Below are positions 51,336 to 60,458 of a stretch of DNA of 64,000 nucleotides, piece by piece. A program made the translations under genes and the position numbers. The notes beneath the pieces are model-generated. The model worked only from the letters and a program-made list of their open reading frames with translations, had not been told where the DNA came from and searched no databases. Source of the DNA: Staphylococcus taiwanensis (GTDB lineage Bacteria > Bacillota > Bacilli > Staphylococcales > Staphylococcaceae); the NCBI GenBank assembly GCA_020544305.1, contig CP058667.1, positions 2,377,501 through 2,441,500 of the forward strand, written 5' to 3'. How positions within the stretch are numbered: position 1 is the stretch's first letter; each line of letters opens with the position of its first letter.

Positions 51336-54300
51336 TTAGTAAATAACTGCTGGCTGTAACGCTTGTTCTATAGCTGTTCGATTATCATAAAATGCTGCTA
51401 GTTTAGCTTCATCCTCTTGTGGTAATCGACGACGTTGTAATTCAATTTTTTGCATCATTAATTCATAATCTTTAGGTATTACTTTGACGACTTTTTCCGA
51501 AATATGTGCAAAATCATCGAGTATTTCGGCTGCGCTAGTACTTTGAGTATAGCGATAGTGTTCTTCTAACATTGACTTTAACAACGCTTTTTCTTGTTCA
51601 TGTCGTACTTCTTTAAATGCTAAAGTAGGTAATTGGTTTATACGTTTGAATGTTTCAATATCGCTTGGGAAAGTGTAGCAAACGCCACCACTCATGCCTT
51701 GCCCGAAGTTTTTACCAACTTCTCCTAAATTGACAACATGACCTCCTGTCATATATTCCAAACCGTGATCGCCAATACCTTCTACGACTACGTCAACACC
51801 GCTGTTACGGATACAGAAACGTTCACCAGCACTACCATTAATGAAAGCTTTACCCCTTGACGCGCCATAGAAGCATACATTACCAGCAATAATTTCTTTT
51901 TCACGTTGCTGATTCGGTGCTTTAACGACAACCGTACCACCGGATAACCCTTTTCCAACATAATCATTTGCATCACCTGTATGATGTATTAATAATCCTG
52001 GAGGCGCAAAAGCTGCTAGACTTTGACCGGCATGTCCATGTGTTTCAGCTACGATGGTTTCTTCTGGTAACCCTTCACTACCATGTTGTTGGGTAATATA
52101 ACTGCCTGTAATAACCCCTACATCACGTTGCTCATTATTAACCTCATATTTACCTTTGAATTTCTCACCATCATTAATCTTTTGTTTAGCGTCTTTATAA
52201 AGATAATTTAAGTCGAAACCAATATCTAAATGGTGATTTTGACTGATTTCTTTCGTGTTTGGACCTTCGACTGGATATAATAATTTTTCAATATCTATTG
52301 TTGCCGCTTTCGATTCTGGATGAATTTGACTAGAACGTTGCAACAAATCTGTACGTCCCACCAATTCTTCAACTGTTCTTAATCCTAACGTTGCAAGTAC
52401 CTCTCTCAATTCTTCTGCAATAAAGTGCATAAAGTTTATAACATGATCTGCTTTCCCTCTGAAAAGCGCTCGCAAATCTTTATTTTGTGTGGCAATACCA
52501 ACTGGACATGTGTCATTATGACAAACACGCATCATAATACACCCTAGGACAACGAGTGGTGCTGTCGCAAAGGCAAATTCTTCAGCACCTAAAGCACAAG
52601 CCAGTGCCACATCTCGTCCAGTTAATAATTTACCGTCAGTTTCTAAACGAACACGACTACGTAAATCATTAAGTTTCAATGTTTGATGTGTTTCAGCTAA
52701 GCCGATTTCCCATGGCAAGCCAGCATGTTGAATACTTGTCTTCGGTGAAGCACCAGTACCTCCATCATAACCACTAACAACGATTTTATCGGCAAAGGCT
52801 TTAGCTACACCTGAAGCAATCGTACCAATACCTGTTTTAGATACTAATTTAACCGCAACATCTGCATTTCTGTTTGCATTTTTCAAGTCATGAATCAATT
52901 GTGCTAAGTCTTCAATTGAATAAATATCATGATGTGGAGGTGGTGAAATTAAACCAATACCAGGGGTTGATCCACGTGTTTCAGCAATCCAAGGATAAAC
53001 TTTAGTACCTGGTAACTGTCCACCTTCGCCAGGTTTAGCACCTTGAGCAACTTTAATTTGTAGTTCTTTAGCGTGTTGTAAATAATCACTCGTAACACCA
53101 AATCGTCCTGAGGCAACTTGCTTAATCGCACTTGATAAAATATTGCCGTCTCCTTGAATTTCGTAGCGTTTAGGATTTTCTCCACCTTCACCACTATTAC
53201 TTTTACCACCTAAACGATTCATTGCTTGAGCTAACGTTTGATGTGCTTCTTCTGAAATCGAACCGTAACTCATTGCACCAGTGTTAAAACGTTTCACAAT
53301 TGCTTCTACCGGTTCTACTTCAGTGATATCAATAGGTTTATGGATTTTAAATTCTAGTAAATCACGTAAATGGTCCTTTCTATGTGCATGAACGGCTTCA
53401 GAGAATGTTTTAAATTGTTTATAATCGTTTTCTCTACAAGCATGTTGCAATAAGTGAATCGTTGTTGGATTAAAGACATGATGTTGTCCTTGTTGACGCC
53501 ATTGGAAAGTACTTCCTGATTCTAAAAATGCTTGATGTTGACTTTGACGTGCCTTATTTTCATGATCAATATGTTGAATGCTTAAACCTGACAATTTAGA
53601 TTGTGTGCCTGTGAAATACTTATCTATAACTTCATGTGATAGCCCTACTGCCTCAAATATTTGCGCACCATGATAACTTTGAACAGTGGATATGCCCATT
53701 TTGGCCATCACTTTAATAACCCCTTCAGATAAAACACGCGTATACGTTTCAACATTGTCAGACACAGTACCTTCAAGACGTCCATCTTCAGTTAAATGTG
53801 CAACAGTTTGTTGAGCCAAATACGGAATCACTGCGTTTGCGCCGTAACCTACTAAGCAAGCTACATGATGCACTTCGCGTGTTTCACCTGATAATGCCAC
53901 CAAACTTGTATCCATACGTAAGCCTTCGCGTATAAGCAATTGATGAACATGACTAATAGCGAGTAACATTGGCATTGCATATTGTGAGATTGCATTACAA
54001 TCATTAGATGCATCCATCGTAAGATCACTATCATCAAGCACTAAAATAGTGTGCCCTTCTCGAGTAGCTTGGATAGCAGCATTTCCTAATCTTTCTAACG
54101 CTTGTTCAAGATCATCTTGATAAAGTGTAGATAAATGTTTCACGTTAAACTTACTCTGCTTTATCTTGTCTAATTGCGTTAATGTTAAAACTGGTTTAGA
54201 TAATTGAATACGATCTAACACTTTAGTATCGGGTTGAAGTAAATTACCTTCTCCACCCAAATAAGATAATTCACTTGTGACAATCTTTTCACGATATGCA

Positions 54301-55856
54301 TCTATTGGGGGATTGGTTACTTGGGCGAATAGCTGTTTAAAATAATTAAATAAAGATTCTGGACGTTCATTGAGTATCGCAAGTGGTGTATCATACCCCA
54401 TAGCACCAATAGGCTCTTTTTTACCCACTACTAAATCAACCATATATTTGTAAATATCTTCTTTCGTATAACCAAATTGACGCTGTAATTCAAATAATTT
54501 TAAAGGATTTAATAAACTTTGATTAAATACTTCTTTATCTAATTTCAAATCAACTTTATGGTTATCTAACCATGTTTTATATGGATGGCGTTTCGCAATG
54601 TGTGCTTTTAATTCATTATTTTCAATGACTTTATGTGAATTAAAATCGACAAGCAATAATTTACCTGGGTTAAGTTGTCCTTTAAAAGCAACATTATCTT
54701 CTGGTACATCTACTACACCTACTTCTGAAGAAAAAACGATAAAGTTATCTTTCGTAATTGTGTATCGTCCAGGACGTAAACCATTACGGTCAGTTAATGC
54801 ACCTATTTTATCTCCATTACAAAATGAAATCATGGTTGGTCCATCCCAAGGTTCCATTAAGTAACTATAAAATTCATAGAATGCACGCACATTTTCATCA
54901 TTCGATTTGTTGTATAACCATGGTTCTGGGATAAGCAACATAGCCGCTTCTTCGGGTTCCATTGCCAGTGATAAAAATTCTAAAGCGTTATCTACAATAG
55001 CTGAATCACTACCATCTTCATCTACAATTTGCTGTACTTTCTTATGCTCCTCACCAAATAACGTTTTAATTAACTGTCTTTGACGTGCCCGCATCCAATT
55101 TACGTTGCCTTTGATAGTGTTAATTTCTCCATTGTGCATTAATAGACGATTAGGATGTGCGCGTTTCCAACTTGGGAAAGTATTTGTACTAAATCTTGAG
55201 TGCACAAGACATAACTTAGATTTGTAATCTTCATGATTAAGATCCAAATACAACTTTTTAATCTGATCTGAACGTAACCAGCCTTTATAAACGATGGTTT
55301 TATGAGATAAGCTTGTAAAATAAAGTTCTAAACTTTGTGACTCTCCATATTGCTCAATTTGCTTTCTTGCTAAAAATAGTGATTTCGTAGGATTTTCTAG
55401 CGATTGTATATCGATAAACACTTGTTGAATAGCAGGCATCGTTGCCGCTACATGTGGGGCTACTGCCTCTATATCAACGGGTACGTCACGATAACCGATG
55501 ACTTTTAACCCTTCGCTACGAAAGTATTTGTTAAATTGCGCTTCATGAACTGTTCCTTGTATTTTCTTTTGAGTGAAAAAAAGACCTACCGCATAATTCC
55601 CCTCATTAGGTAAGTCAAATTCTACATGTTGTTTAAAAAATTCAAATGGTATTTCAGTCATAATACCGGCACCATCACCAGTAATCCCGTCAGCACCAAC
55701 ACCACCGCGATGATCTAGTCTACGCAACATTTCTAATGACTTTTCAATGATATCGTGTGACCTTAAATTATCCATATTTGCATAAAACCCAATACCACAT
55801 GCATCATGTTCCTCTTGGTAATCATACAATCCTCTTTTTAATCTTTCATCAAACAT
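51336..55856 (-). CDS. gltB: Glutamate synthase large subunit
   Basis: Amidotransfers glutamine nitrogen to 2-oxoglutarate, giving two glutamates. The 1506-residue protein is full length. The glutaminase nucleophile Cys is in HDACGIGFYANM after a cleaved propeptide; the FMN domain, the 3Fe-4S motif (CHNDTCPVGIATQ) and the C-terminal GXGXG beta-helix (GSYITQQHGSEGLPEE, THGHAGQSLAAFAPPG) are visible. I place the start at the ATG at 55856 rather than an upstream GTG. Divergent gltC lies 160 bases away. Confidence 0.96.
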   Translation of the reverse strand: MFDERLKRGLYDYQEEHDACGIGFYANMDNLRSHDIIEKSLEMLRRLDHRGGVGADGITGDGAGIMTEIPFEFFKQHVEFDLPNEGNYAVGLFFTQKKIQGTVHEAQFNKYFRSEGLKVIGYRDVPVDIEAVAPHVAATMPAIQQVFIDIQSLENPTKSLFLARKQIEQYGESQSLELYFTSLSHKTIVYKGWLRSDQIKKLYLDLNHEDYKSKLCLVHSRFSTNTFPSWKRAHPNRLLMHNGEINTIKGNVNWMRARQRQLIKTLFGEEHKKVQQIVDEDGSDSAIVDNALEFLSLAMEPEEAAMLLIPEPWLYNKSNDENVRAFYEFYSYLMEPWDGPTMISFCNGDKIGALTDRNGLRPGRYTITKDNFIVFSSEVGVVDVPEDNVAFKGQLNPGKLLLVDFNSHKVIENNELKAHIAKRHPYKTWLDNHKVDLKLDKEVFNQSLLNPLKLFELQRQFGYTKEDIYKYMVDLVVGKKEPIGAMGYDTPLAILNERPESLFNYFKQLFAQVTNPPIDAYREKIVTSELSYLGGEGNLLQPDTKVLDRIQLSKPVLTLTQLDKIKQSKFNVKHLSTLYQDDLEQALERLGNAAIQATREGHTILVLDDSDLTMDASNDCNAISQYAMPMLLAISHVHQLLIREGLRMDTSLVALSGETREVHHVACLVGYGANAVIPYLAQQTVAHLTEDGRLEGTVSDNVETYTRVLSEGVIKVMAKMGISTVQSYHGAQIFEAVGLSHEVIDKYFTGTQSKLSGLSIQHIDHENKARQSQHQAFLESGSTFQWRQQGQHHVFNPTTIHLLQHACRENDYKQFKTFSEAVHAHRKDHLRDLLEFKIHKPIDITEVEPVEAIVKRFNTGAMSYGSISEEAHQTLAQAMNRLGGKSNSGEGGENPKRYEIQGDGNILSSAIKQVASGRFGVTSDYLQHAKELQIKVAQGAKPGEGGQLPGTKVYPWIAETRGSTPGIGLISPPPHHDIYSIEDLAQLIHDLKNANRNADVAVKLVSKTGIGTIASGVAKAFADKIVVSGYDGGTGASPKTSIQHAGLPWEIGLAETHQTLKLNDLRSRVRLETDGKLLTGRDVALACALGAEEFAFATAPLVVLGCIMMRVCHNDTCPVGIATQNKDLRALFRGKADHVINFMHFIAEELREVLATLGLRTVEELVGRTDLLQRSSQIHPESKAATIDIEKLLYPVEGPNTKEISQNHHLDIGFDLNYLYKDAKQKINDGEKFKGKYEVNNEQRDVGVITGSYITQQHGSEGLPEETIVAETHGHAGQSLAAFAPPGLLIHHTGDANDYVGKGLSGGTVVVKAPNQQREKEIIAGNVCFYGASRGKAFINGSAGERFCIRNSGVDVVVEGIGDHGLEYMTGGHVVNLGEVGKNFGQGMSGGVCYTFPSDIETFKRINQLPTLAFKEVRHEQEKALLKSMLEEHYRYTQSTSAAEILDDFAHISEKVVKVIPKDYELMMQKIELQRRRLPQEDEAKLAAFYDNRTAIEQALQPAVIY

Positions 55857-55907
55857 GATGCCCACTCATTTTGAGAATTTTCAGAAAATTTACTGTTAAT
55901 AATAATT

Positions 55908-55936
55908 AATATAATGTAAAATATTTATCTGAACAA
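55908..55936 (-). promoter_or_regulatory. Probable gltB promoter
   Basis: TTGTTC (55931-55936), 17-base spacer and TATATT (55908-55913) on the minus strand. The start of transcription would be about 45 bases before gltB. The -35 departs from consensus, as expected of a promoter that needs an activator. Confidence 0.55.
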
Positions 55937-55957
55937 TATATCAAATAGATAACATCA

Positions 55958-55972
55958 TTCTAAAAATTAGAA
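55958..55972. promoter_or_regulatory. Palindrome in gltC-gltB intergenic region, candidate GltC box
   Basis: TTCTAAAAATTAGAA is a 6-bp inverted repeat about a 3-base centre. It lies 22 bases upstream of the gltB -35, between the divergent genes, where LysR-type regulators bind. Identity as a GltC site is inference. Confidence 0.4.
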
Positions 55973-56018
55973 CGGTTACTCATTATTGCAAATTTTAACT
56001 TACAAAGGAGTGTTTTAC

Positions 56019-56906
56019 TTGGAGATTAAACAATTGAGATACTTTATTGAAGTTGCCCGTAGAGAACATATTTCTGAAGCTGCTTTAGAATTAAACATTG
56101 CGCAATCAGCTATAAGTAGACAAATTACCTTGTTAGAACAAGAACTTCAGGTCACGTTATTTAATAGACAGGGGCGTAATATTCAATTAACTTCACACGG
56201 TAAAGCATTTTTAAATCAGGCTACACATATTTTAGAACAACTGGATGAAACGGTAGCACTTTTTCAACAAGAAAATCTTAAAAACACACGTATTATTAAT
56301 CTGGGATTTGAAGAAAGTTACGCGTCACAGATGATTACAGCCATTATTCAAACCTTTGAACGCCAACATGATAGTGACATTATTCCTAACCTTATGACCA
56401 CTTCGGAAATCATAGACGCACTTAATGCTGGTGTTATCGATGTGGGTCTAGTGGAGATTACGTCAGAACTGCAAGCGGACTCAAGCCTCTCTCTGAGACC
56501 TCTGTTCGAAGAAACGTATCATTTATATGCGCCTAAAGATGATCCAATTGCTTTAACGATTAATCCACCACTAAACCAGTTAACGAAACAACCGTTATTT
56601 ACGTTAAAGTCATTGGCACCAACGATTGAAAGACGTTTAATGCACATAATGAAACAATCGCTTAATACAATAGGTTCTGAAACATTAGCAAGCTACTTAC
56701 TAAAACATCGTCGCGGTTACGTCATAATGCCAGACTATCTATCACTATCAGATACGGCGGAACATTTAAGCGATATTTCTTTAGCGCACACAGACTTAAA
56801 ACGTTCACTTTGCGTCGTTTCTAAAAAAGATAATAAAAAGACAGATATTCTCAACTTTTTAAATTTAATACAACAACTATTAAATAAAGTGACGACTTAC
56901 CATTAA
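56019..56906 (+). CDS. gltC: LysR-type regulator of glutamate synthase
   Basis: 295-residue LysR-family protein. The helix-turn-helix (IKQLRYFIEVARREHISEAA, LNIAQSAISRQITLLEQEL) is at the N-terminus and a substrate-binding-like effector domain follows (RIINLGFEESYASQ, VDVGLVEI). I start at TTG 56019, eight bases after AAAGGAG; an in-frame TTG 11 codons upstream is less likely. Divergence from gltB is conserved and points to activation of gltBD, with response to 2-oxoglutarate and glutamate known in Bacillus GltC. Confidence 0.92.
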   Translation: MEIKQLRYFIEVARREHISEAALELNIAQSAISRQITLLEQELQVTLFNRQGRNIQLTSHGKAFLNQATHILEQLDETVALFQQENLKNTRIINLGFEESYASQMITAIIQTFERQHDSDIIPNLMTTSEIIDALNAGVIDVGLVEITSELQADSSLSLRPLFEETYHLYAPKDDPIALTINPPLNQLTKQPLFTLKSLAPTIERRLMHIMKQSLNTIGSETLASYLLKHRRGYVIMPDYLSLSDTAEHLSDISLAHTDLKRSLCVVSKKDNKKTDILNFLNLIQQLLNKVTTYH

Positions 56907-56952
56907 GTTATAGGTGTTTTCATAGCAATTTGTAAATCAAAATAGTTACTAT

Positions 56953-56981
56953 TTGAATATAGATGCATAGAAGCGTATAAT
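56953..56981 (+). promoter_or_regulatory. Probable promoter of the YibE/YibF pair
   Basis: TTGAAT (56953-56958), 17-base spacer and consensus TATAAT (56976-56981), 55 bases before the first start codon. Confidence 0.6.
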
Positions 56982-57035
56982 CATTTGGCATAACAAAGGG
57001 TAAAAAATTAAAAAAGTTAATGAGGTTTATGGTTT

Positions 57036-58157
57036 ATGGATATAAAGAAACAAAGTAATTCACAACATCGTCTGATAAATCGCGTCATACTAGCGATTGG
57101 CATAATATTTTTAGGTATCTTCATTTTCACCTTTTTTAATGCACCTTTCTACAACACGCCTATTGGAAAGATTACTCACGTAGAGACCGGTAAGGCACAA
57201 AAAGTAGTCGACGAACAACATAATACGGATTACAAGTACAAACAACATTTAACATTAACGATATTAAACGGTAAATATAAAGGTCAATCTACAACTGTTG
57301 ATAATACATATGTTAAATCACAAGCTGACTCAGAACATTTTAGTAAAAATAATAAAGTTTTAATGCACATCCAGAATAATCCTAAAGATGCGACCATATT
57401 AGAGAAAAAACGTGACAGCCTTACTGTGGCTGTTGTAGGTATCTTTGTCATGTCTCTCCTCTTAGTAGGACGCAATGTAGGTTTACAATCGATTCTATCA
57501 CTTGTCTTTAATACTGGAGCCGTGATTGCAGCGATTGCGATTCATGATAAACACCCATCAGTCAATTTATTCTTGCTAATGAGTGGCACGATTATACTTG
57601 CTACTATTGTGACTCTCCTATTAGTAACGGGCTGGCACACGCGGACATGGATTACCATTGCTGGCACACTGATAGGCACTTTTTTGAGCATTGGTATAAC
57701 GCAATTAATTATTCAACTTACTGATGGTAACGGTATTAAATATGAAACGATGAGTTTCTTAACATTACCTCCTAAAGACGTCTTCTTAGCCTCAGTACTT
57801 ATTGGATCATTGGGCGCAGTAATGGACGTCGCGATTACAATATCTAGCGGTATGTATGAAATCTTGCAACGTACGCCTGATATCTCACTATCACGTTGGG
57901 CATTAGCCGGACGTAACATTGGACAGGATATAATGGGTACAATGACAAATATATTGTTGTTCTCATATTTATCAGGTAGTTTAGCTATGTTCTTAATTTA
58001 TTTGAAAAATGCTAACACCATTACGTACACCATTTCGATGAATTGGTCATTAGAAATTGCCCGTGCCTTAACAGGTGGTATTGGTATTGTCTTAACGATT
58101 CCAGTGACAATTGGTTTAATGGTGTTATGGCTTAAATGGAGAGGTGTTACACGATGA
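57036..58157 (+). CDS. YibE/F family membrane protein
   Basis: 373 residues. After an N-terminal TM helix (VILAIGIIFLGIFIFTFF) comes an extracytoplasmic region of ~110 residues (TPIGKITHVETGKAQKVV to LMHIQNNPKD), then a membrane domain of about seven helices (AVVGIFVMSLLLVG, LFLLMSGTIILATIVTLLLV, GSLGAVMDVAITISSGMYEI). The transport substrate of this family is unknown. Its stop overlaps the next start by 4 bases (ATGA), so the two probably form one complex. Confidence 0.85.
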   Translation: MDIKKQSNSQHRLINRVILAIGIIFLGIFIFTFFNAPFYNTPIGKITHVETGKAQKVVDEQHNTDYKYKQHLTLTILNGKYKGQSTTVDNTYVKSQADSEHFSKNNKVLMHIQNNPKDATILEKKRDSLTVAVVGIFVMSLLLVGRNVGLQSILSLVFNTGAVIAAIAIHDKHPSVNLFLLMSGTIILATIVTLLLVTGWHTRTWITIAGTLIGTFLSIGITQLIIQLTDGNGIKYETMSFLTLPPKDVFLASVLIGSLGAVMDVAITISSGMYEILQRTPDISLSRWALAGRNIGQDIMGTMTNILLFSYLSGSLAMFLIYLKNANTITYTISMNWSLEIARALTGGIGIVLTIPVTIGLMVLWLKWRGVTR

Positions 58158-58960
58158 ACGCAATATTTTTATTAGCACTTATTCTATTTGCGTTGATGAT
58201 TATTTTTGGTGGTAAAAAAGGGCTTGTTTCCTACTTAACATTATTTTTGAACTTTATTATTTTAATTATTAGCATCATATTCATTATATTTGGCATGCCA
58301 ATTTATCTCGTATCCTTTATTTTCTGCATTGTCATTGCAGCTTGTAACCTATTTATCTTAAATAGTTATAATACGAAGACAAAAGCTGCTTTTATCGGAA
58401 CGATCACAACTACGATTCTATTAATTATTGGCATATATCTATCTGTGAACTTAGGTCACCTACAAGGTTTTGCGACTGAACAACAAGATGAAACATATAT
58501 CTTTTCAATGAATATAGGTATTGATATGGTGCAATTTTCTGTTTTCACGATTATTTTAGCAGTCATTGCTGTGGTAATTGACTTAACGATTACAATTAGC
58601 TCACCAATGTATGAACTGAACGCAACTAATCCTAATTTGTCACGCACAGCACTATTCCAATCTGGTATGCGTGTAGGAAGAGAAATATTAGCGACATCTG
58701 CGAATACCATTTATTTAGCTTATTTCGGTGGCCAATTAACATTGTTCTTTTGGTTCTTCCAATTGCATTACTCTTTTGGACATATCATTAATTCAAAGAT
58801 TTTCGCTCAAGAGTTTATTTCGATTTTACTTGGAGGAATCGCCGTAGCCATCAGCATTCCTATTACTGCTTGGATTACAGCATTTCTAATTAAACACCCT
58901 AAGTTCAATCAGAAGTCTCAAGATGATATTCCAAACACTATTTCTGAAAATGAAGTATAA
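58154..58960 (+). CDS. YibE/F family membrane protein, second subunit
   Basis: 268 residues beginning MNAIFLLALILFALMII, nearly all membrane: about seven hydrophobic helices with the IDLTITISSPMYELNATNPN motif, closely parallel to VMDVAITISSGMYEI in the upstream protein, so the two probably arose by duplication. An AGAGGTG ribosome-binding site lies in the tail of the first gene. Function unknown. Confidence 0.85.
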   Translation: MNAIFLLALILFALMIIFGGKKGLVSYLTLFLNFIILIISIIFIIFGMPIYLVSFIFCIVIAACNLFILNSYNTKTKAAFIGTITTTILLIIGIYLSVNLGHLQGFATEQQDETYIFSMNIGIDMVQFSVFTIILAVIAVVIDLTITISSPMYELNATNPNLSRTALFQSGMRVGREILATSANTIYLAYFGGQLTLFFWFFQLHYSFGHIINSKIFAQEFISILLGGIAVAISIPITAWITAFLIKHPKFNQKSQDDIPNTISENEV

Positions 58961-59021
58961 ATATGTAAGTCTGTAAAGCACATCAAAAAAACCGTAAAAC
59001 TTAACAATTTGAGCATAAGAT

Positions 59022-59066
59022 ACACCCCACAAAGTTAGACTTTTTTAGCTTAACTTTATGGGGTGT
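59022..59066. terminator. Bidirectional terminator
   Basis: 16-bp stem with one mismatch (59022-59037 with 59051-59066), T-rich on the plus strand after the stem and weaker on the minus. It lies between the converging yibF and GNAT genes. Confidence 0.8.
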
Positions 59067-59075
59067 GTTTTAATT

Positions 59076-59549
59076 TTATATTTGGTAACTCATAATATGT
59101 ACAGGTCGGCCTTCTAATACTGTATCGCCTATATAGGTATATTGTGCTTGTTTGTACAATTGGATTGCCTTTTTATTATCCGTATTGACTGTTAATACAA
59201 TTTCATTAATATGTGGAAATGATTTTTTAATATATTGTGGCAATATTTCAATGACTTGTTTACCGACCCCTCTACCACGATATTTCACATCTATACTAAA
59301 TGAGCGAAAAAATATAGCCTGTTCGTTTTCACTATACGGTTCAACACCTTTACCTTCGTGTAATGTAAAATAGCCCACACACTCGCCATCTTCAAATACT
59401 AATGTTGGATGTCGTTCTACATCGTCTTTTGCCAGCGCTATATTGTGACCCGGCGTTCTTGTAAACTTTCGATCTTCTATTAAATTTTCAAATTTATCTA
59501 TGAAGGGTTGATCTTCAGTGGTATATGGTCGTATATTCAATTGAATCAC
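59076..59549 (-). CDS. GNAT family N-acetyltransferase
   Basis: 157 residues. GNAT motifs are IFFRSFSIDVKYRGRGVGKQVIEIL (acetyl-CoA loop RGRGVG) and VLTVNTDNKKAIQLYKQAQY. The substrate is unknown. It overlaps the Nudix gene by one base, so the two are translated together. Confidence 0.85.
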   Translation of the reverse strand: MIQLNIRPYTTEDQPFIDKFENLIEDRKFTRTPGHNIALAKDDVERHPTLVFEDGECVGYFTLHEGKGVEPYSENEQAIFFRSFSIDVKYRGRGVGKQVIEILPQYIKKSFPHINEIVLTVNTDNKKAIQLYKQAQYTYIGDTVLEGRPVHIMSYQI

Positions 59550-59938
59550 TACTTTCTCTCTGAAAATGTTTCAATCCATTTGATAACAGCTGGTGCAATG
59601 TATGTTGTATCAGATTTATCAAACCACTTAATATCTGTAATTTCATTGTCAATTTCCACATTTGACCAATCAATCTGACGATTTACTTTAAAACCGTTTA
59701 GCTCAGTCAACGTATCTTGTTGAGGATATGCCTCTCCAACTACTGTACCAATATAGGTAAAGTCATCTTGAGTAAAGTCTAATCGCAACTCTTCTTTTAC
59801 TTCTCGTTGTATAGCTTCTAGTTGCGATTCACCTTCATCAATTTTACCACCCGGGAAATAATACTTTTCTCTATGACGTACTTGTACTAATAAAATTTGG
59901 TCTTTTGTTTCTTCTACTAGGCAGACACACTTTATCAT
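59549..59938 (-). CDS. Nudix hydrolase with an altered Nudix box
   Basis: 129-residue Nudix protein. The box reads GKIDEGESQLEAIQREVKEE then LRL; the G(x5)E(x7)REUxEE core and metal-binding glutamates are intact, but the usual Gly after EEx is Arg. Substrates of Nudix enzymes include oxidised nucleotides and ADP-ribose derivatives, but none can be assigned here. Preceded by TAAGGAG. Confidence 0.88.
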   Translation of the reverse strand: MIKCVCLVEETKDQILLVQVRHREKYYFPGGKIDEGESQLEAIQREVKEELRLDFTQDDFTYIGTVVGEAYPQQDTLTELNGFKVNRQIDWSNVEIDNEITDIKWFDKSDTTYIAPAVIKWIETFSERK

Positions 59939-60064
59939 GCTATATAACTCCTTAGTTTAACCTTTGTACTTCAAAAACATAGCTTAATTTAGTATGATGT
60001 TAACATATATTAGTAAACTAAATGCTATTTTAATTACATTTAGCATTGTGGGAGGATATTATTC

Positions 60065-60343
60065 ATGGCAAAAAAATCAAAATTAACACGAGTTTCAAGC
60101 TTAGTAAGTACTGCCGGATTTATTGTTGATGGTTATAATGGCATTAAATTTGATGCTAAAAATAAAAACTTAGTGTATTTATCTTTAGGTTTAAGCGCAG
60201 TAGGTACGCTTCTTGATTTCATCGTATCAATGAAATCACCTTACAAATTCCGTAAAGTAACAGCATTCGGATCATTTATCATTAACGTTACACGTTTAGC
60301 TTCAAGCTTTAGAAAAGCTAAAGAAGATTATAATTTCCAATAA
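60065..60343 (+). CDS. Small staphylococcal hypothetical protein
   Basis: 92 residues, MAKKSKLTRVSSLVSTAGFI at the start. One likely TM helix (VYLSLGLSAVGTLLDFIVSM, about 37-56), a basic N-terminus and a C-terminal amphipathic stretch (FGSFIINVTRLASSFRKAKED). I recognise no domain. A GGGAGGA site precedes the ATG. It sits alone, facing sle1, with a shared terminator. Coding looks real: clean ribosome-binding site, normal codon use. Confidence 0.75.
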   Translation: MAKKSKLTRVSSLVSTAGFIVDGYNGIKFDAKNKNLVYLSLGLSAVGTLLDFIVSMKSPYKFRKVTAFGSFIINVTRLASSFRKAKEDYNFQ

Positions 60344-60350
60344 AATTAGA

Positions 60351-60448
60351 AAAGCTAATCATAAGAACGTCATTTAGATGTGCATTCCAATAAGTTAGAG
60401 TTTCGTTTAACTTATTGGAAGTACATTTTTTTCTTAATGATTAGCTTT
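60351..60448. terminator. Nested, bidirectional terminator between the small gene and sle1
   Basis: Outer 12-bp stem (60351-60362 with 60437-60448) with T-runs outside on both strands. Inside is a perfect 13-bp stem (60385-60397 with 60408-60420) around a 10-base loop. This suits the converging genes. Confidence 0.75.
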
Positions 60449-60458
60449 TTTTAACGTA

